From the NCBI GenBank assembly GCA_903908015.1, contig CAIVQI010000369.1, positions 1-6,243 of the forward strand: 6,243 nucleotides of DNA, read 5' to 3'. The stretch comes from an uncultured Bacteroidota bacterium (GTDB lineage: Bacteria > Bacteroidota > Bacteroidia > UBA7662). Positions within the stretch are counted from its first letter, which is position 1, and every line of letters begins with the position of its first letter. Below the pieces are notes generated by a model, which made no database searches, was not told where the DNA came from, and saw only the letters and a list, made by a program, of their open reading frames with translations. A program made the position numbers and the translations under genes. This document shows positions 1 through 6,243 of this stretch, one piece after another.

Positions 1-52
1 TAAAATATAATGTTTTGACTTAAAATCCGTACAAAATTAAACCTACTTCATG

Positions 53-60
53 TATTTTTG
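53..60 (+). promoter_or_regulatory. Putative Bacteroidota-type -7 promoter element for ilvE
   Basis: The bases TATTTTTG match the Bacteroidota -7 consensus TAnnTTTG exactly and lie 40 nt before the ilvE start codon, so transcription would begin around 66-68 with a leader of about 33 nt. The expected -33 TTTG about 20 nt further upstream is not present; the nearest TTTG is at 14-17, which is too far. The surrounding sequence is A/T-rich, so a chance match is possible. Inference from the motif only. Confidence 0.4.
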
Positions 61-74
61 TAAGTCGTAATTCA

Positions 75-88
75 AGCGAATTTTCGCT
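75..88 (+). promoter_or_regulatory. Inverted repeat / small hairpin in the ilvE leader
   Basis: AGCGAA and TTCGCT form a perfect 6-bp inverted repeat with a 2-nt centre, or a 5-bp stem with a 4-nt loop in RNA. It sits between the putative transcription start (about 67) and the ATG at 101, the place where an operator or a small 5' RNA hairpin would be expected. It is too short and too far from a T-run to be a terminator. Its function is unknown and it may be coincidental. Confidence 0.3.
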
Positions 89-100
89 AATAAAAACAAA

Positions 101-1162
101 ATGCAAGGACTACAAACTACCCGTGTCGACGTCTCCCGACTATCTCAAGTTGATTTTGACAACCTTCCTTTCGGATCCACTTTTGCAGATCATATGTTTC
201 TCTGTGATTTCCGCGACGGGAAATGGTGCGATCCAAGAATAATGCCCTATCAGTCGTTGTCTTTAAGCCCGGCGACCTCGGCTTTACATTATGGACAGTC
301 AATTTTTGAGGGTTTGAAAGCATTTCGCCAAACGAGTGGTCGCTCCGTTGTTTTTCGTCCGGAAGACAACCACAAGCGAATGAATAAATCCGCCGAACGT
401 TTGTGTATGCCCGCCATTGGCAAAGAATTTTTCATGGATGGATTGATGGAGTTGCTTCGAATCGATGAGGCTTGGATCCCACAGCATCAAGGATATTCTT
501 TGTACGTTCGTCCTTTCATGTTCGCTACCGACGAATATGTTGGAATTCGACCATCTGAAAACTACCGTTTTGTCATTTTTTGCTGTCCAGTTGGGCGCTA
601 TTACCAAACGGCGATCCATGTGAAGGTGAGCGATGATTATGTACGGGCCTTCCCTCGGGGTACTGGCTATGCGAAGGTGGCTGGTAATTATGCTGCCGGT
701 ATGATGCCCCTGAAAAATGCTCGCCAACAGGGTTTTGATCAATTGGTTTGGCTCGATGGCCGGGAAATGAAATACGTCGAGGAATCAGGTACGATGAACC
801 TGTTCTTCCAAATTGACCAAAGCCTGGTCACCCCCATTGCCGATGGGACCATCCTGGAGGGCATCACCCGCGACAGTGTGATCCGTATGGCCAAAGATGC
901 GGGTTATAAAGTAGAAGTTCGTAAAATATCTATTGAAGAAGTTTTTGAGGCCTACAACCACGGACGTCTCTTGGATATGTTTGGAACGGGTACTGCGGCC
1001 ACTGTGGCCCCCATTTCTAGTGTCACCTACAAGGGTTTTCGCATGGAACTTCGTCCGACGCAAGAGCGGGAAATTTCACTTTATCTGGGAAAGCATTTGG
1101 AGCAGATGCGAATGGGTGAGGTTGCTGATCCCTATGGGTGGAATGTTCCAGTGTTGTCTTAG
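101..1162 (+). CDS. ilvE: Branched-chain amino acid aminotransferase (BCAT, type II)
   Basis: A cytosolic PLP enzyme of fold type IV that interconverts Leu, Ile and Val with their 2-oxo acids, using 2-oxoglutarate/glutamate. At 353 aa with an N-terminal extension it resembles the eukaryote-like BCAT type rather than the roughly 309-aa E. coli IlvE. Visible family segments are LHYGQSIFEGLKAF (62-75), LYVRPFMFATDEYVG (134-148), GYAKVAGNYAAG (189-200) with the predicted Schiff-base lysine K192, EESGTMNLFF (227-236) with E228 expected to contact the PLP ring nitrogen, ILEGITRDSV (251-260), and GTGTAATVAPI (295-305) binding phosphate. The redox CxxC of human BCATs is replaced by A300/A303. The ATG at 101 follows an A-rich stretch with no clear Shine-Dalgarno, and the N-terminus aligns with family members. 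The gene is complete, ending in TAG. The M16 genes follow 85 nt later with no obvious functional link. Confidence 0.95.
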   Translation: MQGLQTTRVDVSRLSQVDFDNLPFGSTFADHMFLCDFRDGKWCDPRIMPYQSLSLSPATSALHYGQSIFEGLKAFRQTSGRSVVFRPEDNHKRMNKSAERLCMPAIGKEFFMDGLMELLRIDEAWIPQHQGYSLYVRPFMFATDEYVGIRPSENYRFVIFCCPVGRYYQTAIHVKVSDDYVRAFPRGTGYAKVAGNYAAGMMPLKNARQQGFDQLVWLDGREMKYVEESGTMNLFFQIDQSLVTPIADGTILEGITRDSVIRMAKDAGYKVEVRKISIEEVFEAYNHGRLLDMFGTGTAATVAPISSVTYKGFRMELRPTQEREISLYLGKHLEQMRMGEVADPYGWNVPVLS

Positions 1163-1247
1163 CATCATACATATTTTACCCCCAATCATACCCTTCAATG
1201 TTTTTTAATTTTTGAGTTTCTGAATCCTTTATTTGAATAAATTTTGT
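1163..1247 (+). other. A/T-rich intergenic gap between ilvE and the M16 gene pair
   Basis: This 85-nt spacer has no gene and no convincing terminator hairpin. It contains two 7-bp direct repeats ATCATAC (1164-1170 and 1185-1191) spaced 21 bp start to start, and a 6-bp inverted repeat TTTATT-TG-AATAAA (1228-1241) just before the M16 start codon. A TTTG at 1211-1214 could serve as a -33 element, but the candidate -7 boxes downstream (near 1230 and 1238) match poorly in sequence or spacing. Whether the M16 genes have their own promoter or are read through from ilvE cannot be decided from sequence. Confidence 0.4.
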
Positions 1248-2600
1248 ATGAATTTATCTTCTCGGTTTGCCTGTGGGTTTTTGAATTTTTCGATTCCCCT
1301 TTTTATTTTATTGAGCCTGTTGGCACAAACAACTTTAGCCCAGAATTCGATATCGTTTGAGCAATACACACTGCCTAACGGTTTGAAGGTGATCCTCCAT
1401 GAAGATAGGCAAACACCTATCGTGGCGGTAACTATGTCCTACCATGTAGGCAGTAAGGATGAAGACCCTACACGTACGGGATTCGCTCATTTTTTCGAAC
1501 ATCTTCTGTTTGAAGGAAGCCAAAATATAGCACGGGGCGAATACATGAAATTGGTGAAGGAAAACGGTGGCGTTCTGAATGCCAATACCTTTAAAGACCG
1601 TACGTTCTACTTCGAAATATTGCCGTCTAATCAATTGGAACTTGCGTTGTGGATGGAAAGTGAACGGATGCTTCATGCGAAGATTGATGATAAGGGAATC
1701 GAAACGCAGCGGGAAGTGGTCAAGGAGGAGCGCCGTCAGCGTTTAGAAAACACACCTTATGGTGGATTGCTTGATGAAACGATGTCGCGCACTTTCAGCC
1801 GGCACCCCTATCGGCGTTCGGTGATTGGTTCTATGGAACATTTGAATGCAGCGAAAAAAGAAGAGTTTTATGCATTTTACAAGAAATTTTATGTCCCTGA
1901 CAACGCGATACTCAGTATAGCGGGCGACATCAATTCCAAGCAGACTAAGGCGTGGATTGAGCGTTACTTTGGTGGTATTCCTCGCGGAGCAACGCCAATG
2001 AAGAGAATTATGGTGAAGGAACCGATTCAGAAAAAGGAGGTTCGTGATCAGGTTTATGACAACATACAGTTGCCAGCGGTCATTCATAGTTTCAAAACCC
2101 CAGCATTGGGGGCGCCTGAGTATCACGCGGTCAATTTGTTGGCCACCTTGCTCTCAGAAGGTGAGAGTAGTCGCTTTCAAAAGAGTATTGTTAACTCTCA
2201 ACAAAAGGCATTGTTTGTGGGAGCCTACCCCATTGCGATGAAAGAGGCTGGTGTATCGCTTATGTTTGGTATTGTGAATATGGGGGTTGAGCCCAATCAA
2301 CTCGAGGAATCAATGGAGCGGGAGTATGATCGGGTTCGGACGGAGCTGATCACGCAGGAAGAATATGATAAGCTGATCAATCAGGTTGAAAATACATTTG
2401 TGAATTCTCTTGCTACCGTAGAAGGCATTGCTGAAACTTTATCCGATTATTGGATGTACCAAGGCGACCCGGGAATGGTCAATAAAGAAATGGACCTGTA
2501 CCGAAAAGTGACGCGTGAAGACATTCGCGAAGCGGCACGAAAATACTTGGTGCCATCGAACCGAACCAGCTTATATTACTTACCCAAGCCAAAATCCTAA
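1248..2600 (+). CDS. Periplasmic M16 zinc metallopeptidase, catalytic subunit
   Basis: A zinc-dependent peptidase of the insulinase/pitrilysin/MPP family (M16), 450 aa from the ATG at 1248. A TTG at 1233 is in frame but would only add five residues before a normal signal peptide, so the ATG is preferred. Residues 1-32 form a signal peptide: a basic start, the hydrophobic core IPLFILLSLLA, then TTLAQ, with cleavage probably near LA/QN. No lipobox is present, so the product is a soluble periplasmic protein. The inverted zinc motif HFFEH lies at 81-85 (H81 and H85 ligands, E84 base). The third ligand is probably E161 in VVKEERR, 76 residues after H85, the spacing of mitochondrial processing peptidase beta. 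The size is that of one two-domain M16 half (N-domain about 33-235, C-domain about 240-450) rather than a full 900-aa pitrilysin, so it should need a partner. The gene 22 nt downstream supplies a plausible one. The physiological substrate is unknown; small peptides or unfolded proteins are likely. Confidence 0.93.
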   Translation: MNLSSRFACGFLNFSIPLFILLSLLAQTTLAQNSISFEQYTLPNGLKVILHEDRQTPIVAVTMSYHVGSKDEDPTRTGFAHFFEHLLFEGSQNIARGEYMKLVKENGGVLNANTFKDRTFYFEILPSNQLELALWMESERMLHAKIDDKGIETQREVVKEERRQRLENTPYGGLLDETMSRTFSRHPYRRSVIGSMEHLNAAKKEEFYAFYKKFYVPDNAILSIAGDINSKQTKAWIERYFGGIPRGATPMKRIMVKEPIQKKEVRDQVYDNIQLPAVIHSFKTPALGAPEYHAVNLLATLLSEGESSRFQKSIVNSQQKALFVGAYPIAMKEAGVSLMFGIVNMGVEPNQLEESMEREYDRVRTELITQEEYDKLINQVENTFVNSLATVEGIAETLSDYWMYQGDPGMVNKEMDLYRKVTREDIREAARKYLVPSNRTSLYYLPKPKS

Positions 2601-2622
2601 AGGGATCCCCATTTTCTCACGT

Positions 2623-4083
2623 ATGAAATTATTTTATTCTTTTCCAATCTCGGTATTTTTTGTTTGGGCCGCGACCATCGTAAACGGACAAAACCTTGAT
2701 CGTTCTGTACGCCCTGCCCCTGGGCCAGCACCAGAAATCAATTTGTCAACCCCTGAACGGTTCACGCTTGACAATGGCATGAAGGTGTTTGTGGTGAGCA
2801 ACAGCAAGTTGCCTACCCTCTCCGTTTCCATGGTTTTGGATTTTGTGCCGCCCGTTGAGGGACCTCAGGCCGGATACATGGACATTACGGGTTCCTTGTG
2901 GAGAACAGGTACAAAAAGCAAGTCCAAGGAGCAAATTGACGAGGCCATCGATCGTCTGGGTGCCACGCTTTCCACCAGTTCGGGCGGATTCTACGCCTCG
3001 TCTTTGTCGCGCTACAAGACTGAATTGTTTGAAATCATGAGTGATTTGATTTTGAACAATGAATTTCGCCAGGAGGAACTCGATCGAATCAAAAAGCAGA
3101 CTATATCAGGACTTCAGACGGAAAAGGACGATGCAGGCGCCATTGCAGCCAATGTTCGTCGTGCTATGGTGTATGGCAACCACCACCCCTACGGACAAAT
3201 CACTACCGAACAATCTGTTGCGTTGATCGATCTAATGGTTTGCCGCAATTTTTTTGACCATTATTTTCGTCCGAATTTGGCCTATATGGCCATTGTTGGT
3301 GATATCAGTCGGGCGGAGGCTGAGTCATTGGTGCGCAAGGCATTCGGTTCATGGAAAAGCGGCCCTGCTCCCTCACCGTCCTATGCTACCCCTGAGCCAC
3401 CTTCAGAAACCAGGGTGGTGATTGTAGATCGCCCGTCTGCGGTGCAAACGGTCATAAACATTGTTCATCCCGTTTCTCTTCCGCCCAGTTCGCCCGATGT
3501 TATCCCTGTTTCAGTGATGAATACCCTGCTCGGTGGTGGTGATGCTCGCCTATTCAATAACCTCCGTGAGACGCATGCCTTTACCTATGGCGCCTACAGC
3601 AGCTTGTCCAAGGATCCATTATCGAGCATGTTCAACGCCAATGCTCAGGTCCGAACCGAGGTCACAGACAGTGCGGTACACGAGTTTTTGTATGAATTAA
3701 ATCGATTACGGGATACAATTCCTCCCTTGAAAGAAGTCGATGGCATTCGGAAATACCTCACTGGCACGTTCGCCATTGCGCTTCAAAACCCACGTACCTT
3801 GGCCCAGTTTGCCATTGAAATGGAGCGCTATGGCTTGAAGCCCGACCATTACAGAAATTACCTGAAAGTATTAAATGATGTTTCCCCGATGATGGTGCAG
3901 GGGATGGCCCGCAAACATATTTTTCCGGATCATGCCTACATCATTTGCGTTGGTCAGCGTGCTGCCATTGAGGAGAAACTAAAGCGTTTCGACGCCAAGG
4001 GAAGCCCTCTGATTGTGGATTTATATGGCAGACCAGTTGATTTGAGCCAGCAGAAGGTCGACCCCGACAAACCCACTAAATAA
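2623..4083 (+). CDS. M16 peptidase-like protein, non-catalytic partner subunit
   Basis: An M16-family protein of 486 aa. The frame is open further upstream into the preceding gene, but the ATG at 2623 starts a typical signal peptide (MKLFYSF, then hydrophobic PISVFFVWAATIV, then NGQN), which decides the start and predicts a periplasmic protein. The N-domain (about 45-245) aligns with the upstream paralogue, but its HxxEH site is degenerate: at 84-97 the two His and the Glu are replaced by D87, S91 and G90. The distal Glu also appears lost. It should not bind catalytic zinc. The C-domain keeps GGGDARLFNNLRETHAFTY (304-322), with R315 and Y322 at the seven-residue spacing of the Arg/Tyr pair that holds substrate in M16 enzymes. 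This division matches heterosubunit M16 peptidases such as Sphingomonas SPH2682/SPH2681 and mitochondrial MPP. The start lies 22 nt after the upstream stop, which suggests an operon. The last 8 nt overlap the convergent thioesterase gene. Confidence 0.92.
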   Translation: MKLFYSFPISVFFVWAATIVNGQNLDRSVRPAPGPAPEINLSTPERFTLDNGMKVFVVSNSKLPTLSVSMVLDFVPPVEGPQAGYMDITGSLWRTGTKSKSKEQIDEAIDRLGATLSTSSGGFYASSLSRYKTELFEIMSDLILNNEFRQEELDRIKKQTISGLQTEKDDAGAIAANVRRAMVYGNHHPYGQITTEQSVALIDLMVCRNFFDHYFRPNLAYMAIVGDISRAEAESLVRKAFGSWKSGPAPSPSYATPEPPSETRVVIVDRPSAVQTVINIVHPVSLPPSSPDVIPVSVMNTLLGGGDARLFNNLRETHAFTYGAYSSLSKDPLSSMFNANAQVRTEVTDSAVHEFLYELNRLRDTIPPLKEVDGIRKYLTGTFAIALQNPRTLAQFAIEMERYGLKPDHYRNYLKVLNDVSPMMVQGMARKHIFPDHAYIICVGQRAAIEEKLKRFDAKGSPLIVDLYGRPVDLSQQKVDPDKPTK

Positions 4084-4624
4084 ATAATGTTTTTAGTTCG
4101 TTGGCTTCTGATGGTTTCATTCGACCCGCCAATACCAGCCGCAGTTGTCTCCTTTTCAAGGCTTCATCGAATAATTTCTGTTCGCTTTCATTCTGAGGGA
4201 TGAGTTCTGGTACCTGTATGGGGTGCCCGCTGTGGTCTACCGCTACGAATGTAAAATAGGCTTCATTGCAGCGGAAGCGCTCCCGTGCAGGGATGTTTTC
4301 TGCCCAAACCTCAAGATGGACTTCCATAGAGGTATGGAAAGCGCGTGTTACGCGCGCAGTGAGCGTTACAAGATTCCCCAGGCGTATGCCCCGTTGAAAA
4401 CTCACATTGTCAACGCTGGCCGTAACAACTGTTCGACTGCTGTGTTTTTGCGCGGTGATGGCAGCACAAATGTCCATCCAATGAAGCAGCCGTCCGCCCA
4501 TAAGGTTATTCAGCACATTGGTATCGTTGGGAAGGACCAACTCATTCATCACCGTGACGGAATCGATGGGGTTTTTTCCAGAAAGGCCTGAAGACCCTTG
4601 AGGTTGTTCTGCTGTGGGGGTCAT
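4076..4624 (-). CDS. Acyl-CoA thioesterase, hotdog fold (YciA/ACOT7-like)
   Basis: A cytosolic hydrolase of acyl-CoA to free fatty acid and CoA, 182 aa, one hotdog domain (about 22-135) plus a charged C-terminal helical tail. The signature is ELVLPNDTNVLNNLMGGRLLHWMD (28-51): the N-rich loop and D51 at the start of the central helix are the active-site region of the YciA/BACH class. VDNVSFQRGIRLGN (71-84) and TSMEVHLEVWAEN (98-110) are conserved beta strands, the latter preceding the EAYFTFVAVD strand (121-130). The tail (about 145-170, with LKRRQLRLVLAGRMKP) is typical of this subfamily. Members usually form trimers or hexamers; chain-length preference cannot be read from the sequence. The ATG is 2 nt after the stop of the upstream secreted-protein gene, so the two are probably co-transcribed and perhaps translationally coupled. 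An internal Met at residue 26 is a less likely start because homology begins before it. The TAG stop lies inside the 3' end of the convergent M16 gene. Confidence 0.92.
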   Translation of the reverse strand: MTPTAEQPQGSSGLSGKNPIDSVTVMNELVLPNDTNVLNNLMGGRLLHWMDICAAITAQKHSSRTVVTASVDNVSFQRGIRLGNLVTLTARVTRAFHTSMEVHLEVWAENIPARERFRCNEAYFTFVAVDHSGHPIQVPELIPQNESEQKLFDEALKRRQLRLVLAGRMKPSEANELKTLFI

Positions 4625-4626
4625 AT

Positions 4627-4867
4627 TTAGCGTTGAATGAGAATTTTTTGGGTGTGGATGATGCGGTCTGTTGTAGATAATTCCAAAAAATACAAGCCAT
4701 TTGCGACTTCTGTAATTTCTGGATTCTGCTGTGTTTGTATGGTTTGCTGTTCCACTATTCTGCCCCCTATATCCCTCAACCGAAGTTGAAAAGTCTTGCT
4801 TTCTTGAATTTCAGAATTCGGGAGCATGTCCCAGCGAATCCGTAGCAGTCCATTCGTTGGGTTGGGA
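4627..4867 (-). other. T9SS type A C-terminal sorting domain (coding segment)
   Basis: About the last 80 residues of the secreted protein. The characteristic YPNP(T)NG entry motif is followed by beta strands (LLRIRW, FQLRLRDIGGRIVEQQ), a GLYFLEL strand and a basic end (HTQKILIQR). This order is the pattern of the Por-secretion-tail family. The domain is a secretion signal rather than part of the mature function, and it is the main evidence for assigning the window to Bacteroidota. Confidence 0.88.
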
Positions 4868-6243
4868 TAAAATAATGGTGAAGTAACGACCTTACGGTGA
4901 TGAACGGCGGCTGGAAAAGACAGTGAATCGTCCAAAACTGGGCGGATCATCCAGCTGCCTGATATCGACGAGGGCTGCCACGTTCCTTGCACACTGGTCC
5001 ATTTAACACCCTGCACTGGTGAATTGCGATCGAGGCCGATGTTCAATAAGCGCGTGGAAAGTTGCTGCCACCCCACGTAAAATGAATCGCGAACGAGTAC
5101 GGGCGTGTCGAGAGGATAGAAAACGAATACGCCCAGACTATCTGAATGCTGTGGTTTCTGTCGCTCCATTTGCGTGAGCATGGTCTCACCACCCGCTAAG
5201 CTGTTTTCACCTATGCGCGACCATACTTTTAGGTTGAATAACTCCCGTGCAGCACTTTCCGCTGCTTCGATGAAATACATCCATACGCCTCTTAGGGTAT
5301 CCGGCGTAGCTACATAAAATTTATAAGCGATACTCGTGCCCAATAGGTTAATTCCATAGCCTGTTTCGGCAGTCCCATCGTCGTAAGCATAATCATTCCA
5401 TAAAGAGAGCCGGGTTCTTAATGTGTCATTGGCTCGCCGATCGTCTGGATTTGCCTGAATGATGTAGGTGAAATCAAGGTTTAGGCTATCGCTGTTTCGC
5501 ACCGGAATGGCAAAAGAGGGATAATCGATGGTGCGGCTACTGAGCGCTGTAAATGGTGAAATTATTTGAGTGGGGGCACTTTGTACCAGGCTGTTATCGG
5601 CCGCATCGACGCAGGTGTAGGAATGAGCCATGTTTCGGTCCACTATTCCCAAGTTGGTAACAGGCAATGAGATGGGTGATGAGGGGAAAAATCCTGGCAC
5701 TGATAAAAGCTGTTTGTAAGGAACCCTTCTCAAGGGTGCCAATGGCGAATTCGGAAGTTCTTTGATGGCGACATCCGTGTAAAGTGTATCGGCTTGGTTG
5801 CGCGCACGCGCCAAAGTCACATAGTCGATGTGCCAGAGATCCACCAAACCAGTTAAACTACCGTAGGCGGAGATGCGAAAGCGAAAACCTGAATGGAAAT
5901 AGCGGGGGTGCAACAACCCGAGCAACTCTTGCCGAAAGGGTTGTAAGGCTGACCCGCGCTGACTCCATACTACGCGCCAGACAGAATCTGATCCCCAAAA
6001 TTCTACCGACAATGAGTCGGTCGACTCCGGTTGCTCGCCGTGACCAGCAGGTTGCCAGAAAAAACTGAGGTAGACCGAGTCGGCGACACTCAGATTTTGA
6101 AGGTTTACAGCCTGGGATGTGAGTTGATCCGCTAAACCCCTACTGCTCGGCACGGTGTCATAGGCGCGGCCCGATGGATTAAGTCCATCGAATGTGGCAA
6201 CGCCAATGGTTGGCGGGGAAATAGCCAAATCAGTATTGATGTA
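4627..6243 (-). CDS. T9SS type A sorting-domain secreted protein (partial, N-terminus missing)
   Basis: A large exported protein, 538 aa visible; the reading frame runs off the right edge without a start, so the N-terminus and signal peptide are missing. The first in-frame start-like codon, a TTG at 6228, is not credible because the preceding residues (YINTDLAISPP) continue the same fold. Numbering from the edge: residues 7-30 contain PPTIGVATFDGLNPSGRAYD, and a beta-rich region up to about 145 ends in GFRFRISAYG and LWHIDYVTL, resembling a MAM/lectin-like jelly roll. A second conserved block, DYAYDDGTAETGYG, is at 284-297, followed by another beta-rich segment. The C-terminal sorting domain starts near 455 with SPLFYPNPTNG and ends with GLYFLELSTTDRIIHTQKILIQR, split here as GLYFLELSTT and DRIIHTQKILIQR. 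This tail directs transport across the outer membrane by T9SS, followed by removal and often attachment to anionic LPS. No catalytic motif was recognised. An adhesin or structural role is only a guess. Confidence 0.88.
   Translation of the reverse strand, partial: YINTDLAISPPTIGVATFDGLNPSGRAYDTVPSSRGLADQLTSQAVNLQNLSVADSVYLSFFWQPAGHGEQPESTDSLSVEFWGSDSVWRVVWSQRGSALQPFRQELLGLLHPRYFHSGFRFRISAYGSLTGLVDLWHIDYVTLARARNQADTLYTDVAIKELPNSPLAPLRRVPYKQLLSVPGFFPSSPISLPVTNLGIVDRNMAHSYTCVDAADNSLVQSAPTQIISPFTALSSRTIDYPSFAIPVRNSDSLNLDFTYIIQANPDDRRANDTLRTRLSLWNDYAYDDGTAETGYGINLLGTSIAYKFYVATPDTLRGVWMYFIEAAESAARELFNLKVWSRIGENSLAGGETMLTQMERQKPQHSDSLGVFVFYPLDTPVLVRDSFYVGWQQLSTRLLNIGLDRNSPVQGVKWTSVQGTWQPSSISGSWMIRPVLDDSLSFPAAVHHRKVVTSPLFYPNPTNGLLRIRWDMLPNSEIQESKTFQLRLRDIGGRIVEQQTIQTQQNPEITEVANGLYFLELSTTDRIIHTQKILIQR

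Noticed and set aside
6..20. TATAAT (6-11) and TTGACT (15-20) resembling sigma-70 promoter boxes
   Set aside because: They are in the wrong order for a plus-strand promoter, and Bacteroidota housekeeping promoters use a different consensus.
299..742. Minus-strand 147-codon open frame within ilvE
   Set aside because: It lies opposite a strongly conserved aminotransferase and shows no domain features.
1139..1150. TGGAA-TG-TTCCA inverted repeat near the end of ilvE as a terminator
   Set aside because: The arms are only 5 bp, it lies within the coding sequence, and no T-run follows directly.
1233..1247. TTG at 1233 as start of the first M16 gene
   Set aside because: It adds only five residues ahead of a well-formed signal peptide that begins at the ATG at 1248.
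1743..2126. Minus-strand 127-codon open frame within the first M16 gene
   Set aside because: Antisense shadow of a conserved peptidase gene with low-complexity, Arg/Phe/Leu-rich translation.
2515..2622. Upstream extension of the second M16 protein into the preceding gene
   Set aside because: The extension would bury the signal peptide behind 36 residues of charged sequence encoded inside the upstream gene; the ATG at 2623 fits better.
4223..4591. Plus-strand 122-codon open frame opposite the thioesterase gene
   Set aside because: It is antisense to a clearly conserved protein and its translation shows no recognisable domain, so it is a shadow frame.

Overview
The window looks like chromosomal DNA from a member of the Bacteroidota. 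The strongest sign is the minus-strand gene at the right end, whose C-terminus carries a type IX secretion system (T9SS, type A) sorting domain, a system restricted to that phylum and close relatives. Start codons are preceded by A/T-rich sequence rather than a clear Shine-Dalgarno, and an exact TAnnTTTG (-7 type) box lies upstream of the first gene. Both fit that assignment. No mobile element, CRISPR array, tRNA or rRNA is visible.

Layout: five protein genes in two convergent blocks. The plus-strand block (101-4083) holds a complete branched-chain amino acid aminotransferase (ilvE, 353 aa). After an 85-nt A/T-rich gap come two M16 (insulinase-like) peptidase-family genes only 22 nt apart. 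The first has the full zinc site (HFFEH plus a distal Glu) and a signal peptide. The second also has a signal peptide but has lost the HxxEH residues and keeps the Arg/Tyr substrate-binding pair. They therefore look like the catalytic and non-catalytic halves of a periplasmic heterosubunit protease.

The minus-strand block (6243-4076) holds the 3' part of a large secreted T9SS cargo protein whose N-terminus lies beyond the right edge, followed after 2 nt by a hotdog-fold acyl-CoA thioesterase of 182 aa. The two blocks meet tail to tail, with the last 8 nt of the second M16 gene overlapping the last 8 nt of the thioesterase gene.

Working together: the two M16 genes almost certainly function as one unit. 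IlvE (branched-chain amino acid synthesis or degradation, and the 2-oxo acid precursors of branched fatty acids) and the acyl-CoA thioesterase are cytosolic metabolic enzymes, with no direct link to the protease pair or the secreted protein visible here. I found no convincing new multi-gene system. The points most worth a second look are the split protease, the 2-nt junction between a secreted protein and a cytosolic thioesterase, the uncharacterised body of the T9SS cargo protein, and a short inverted repeat in the ilvE leader.
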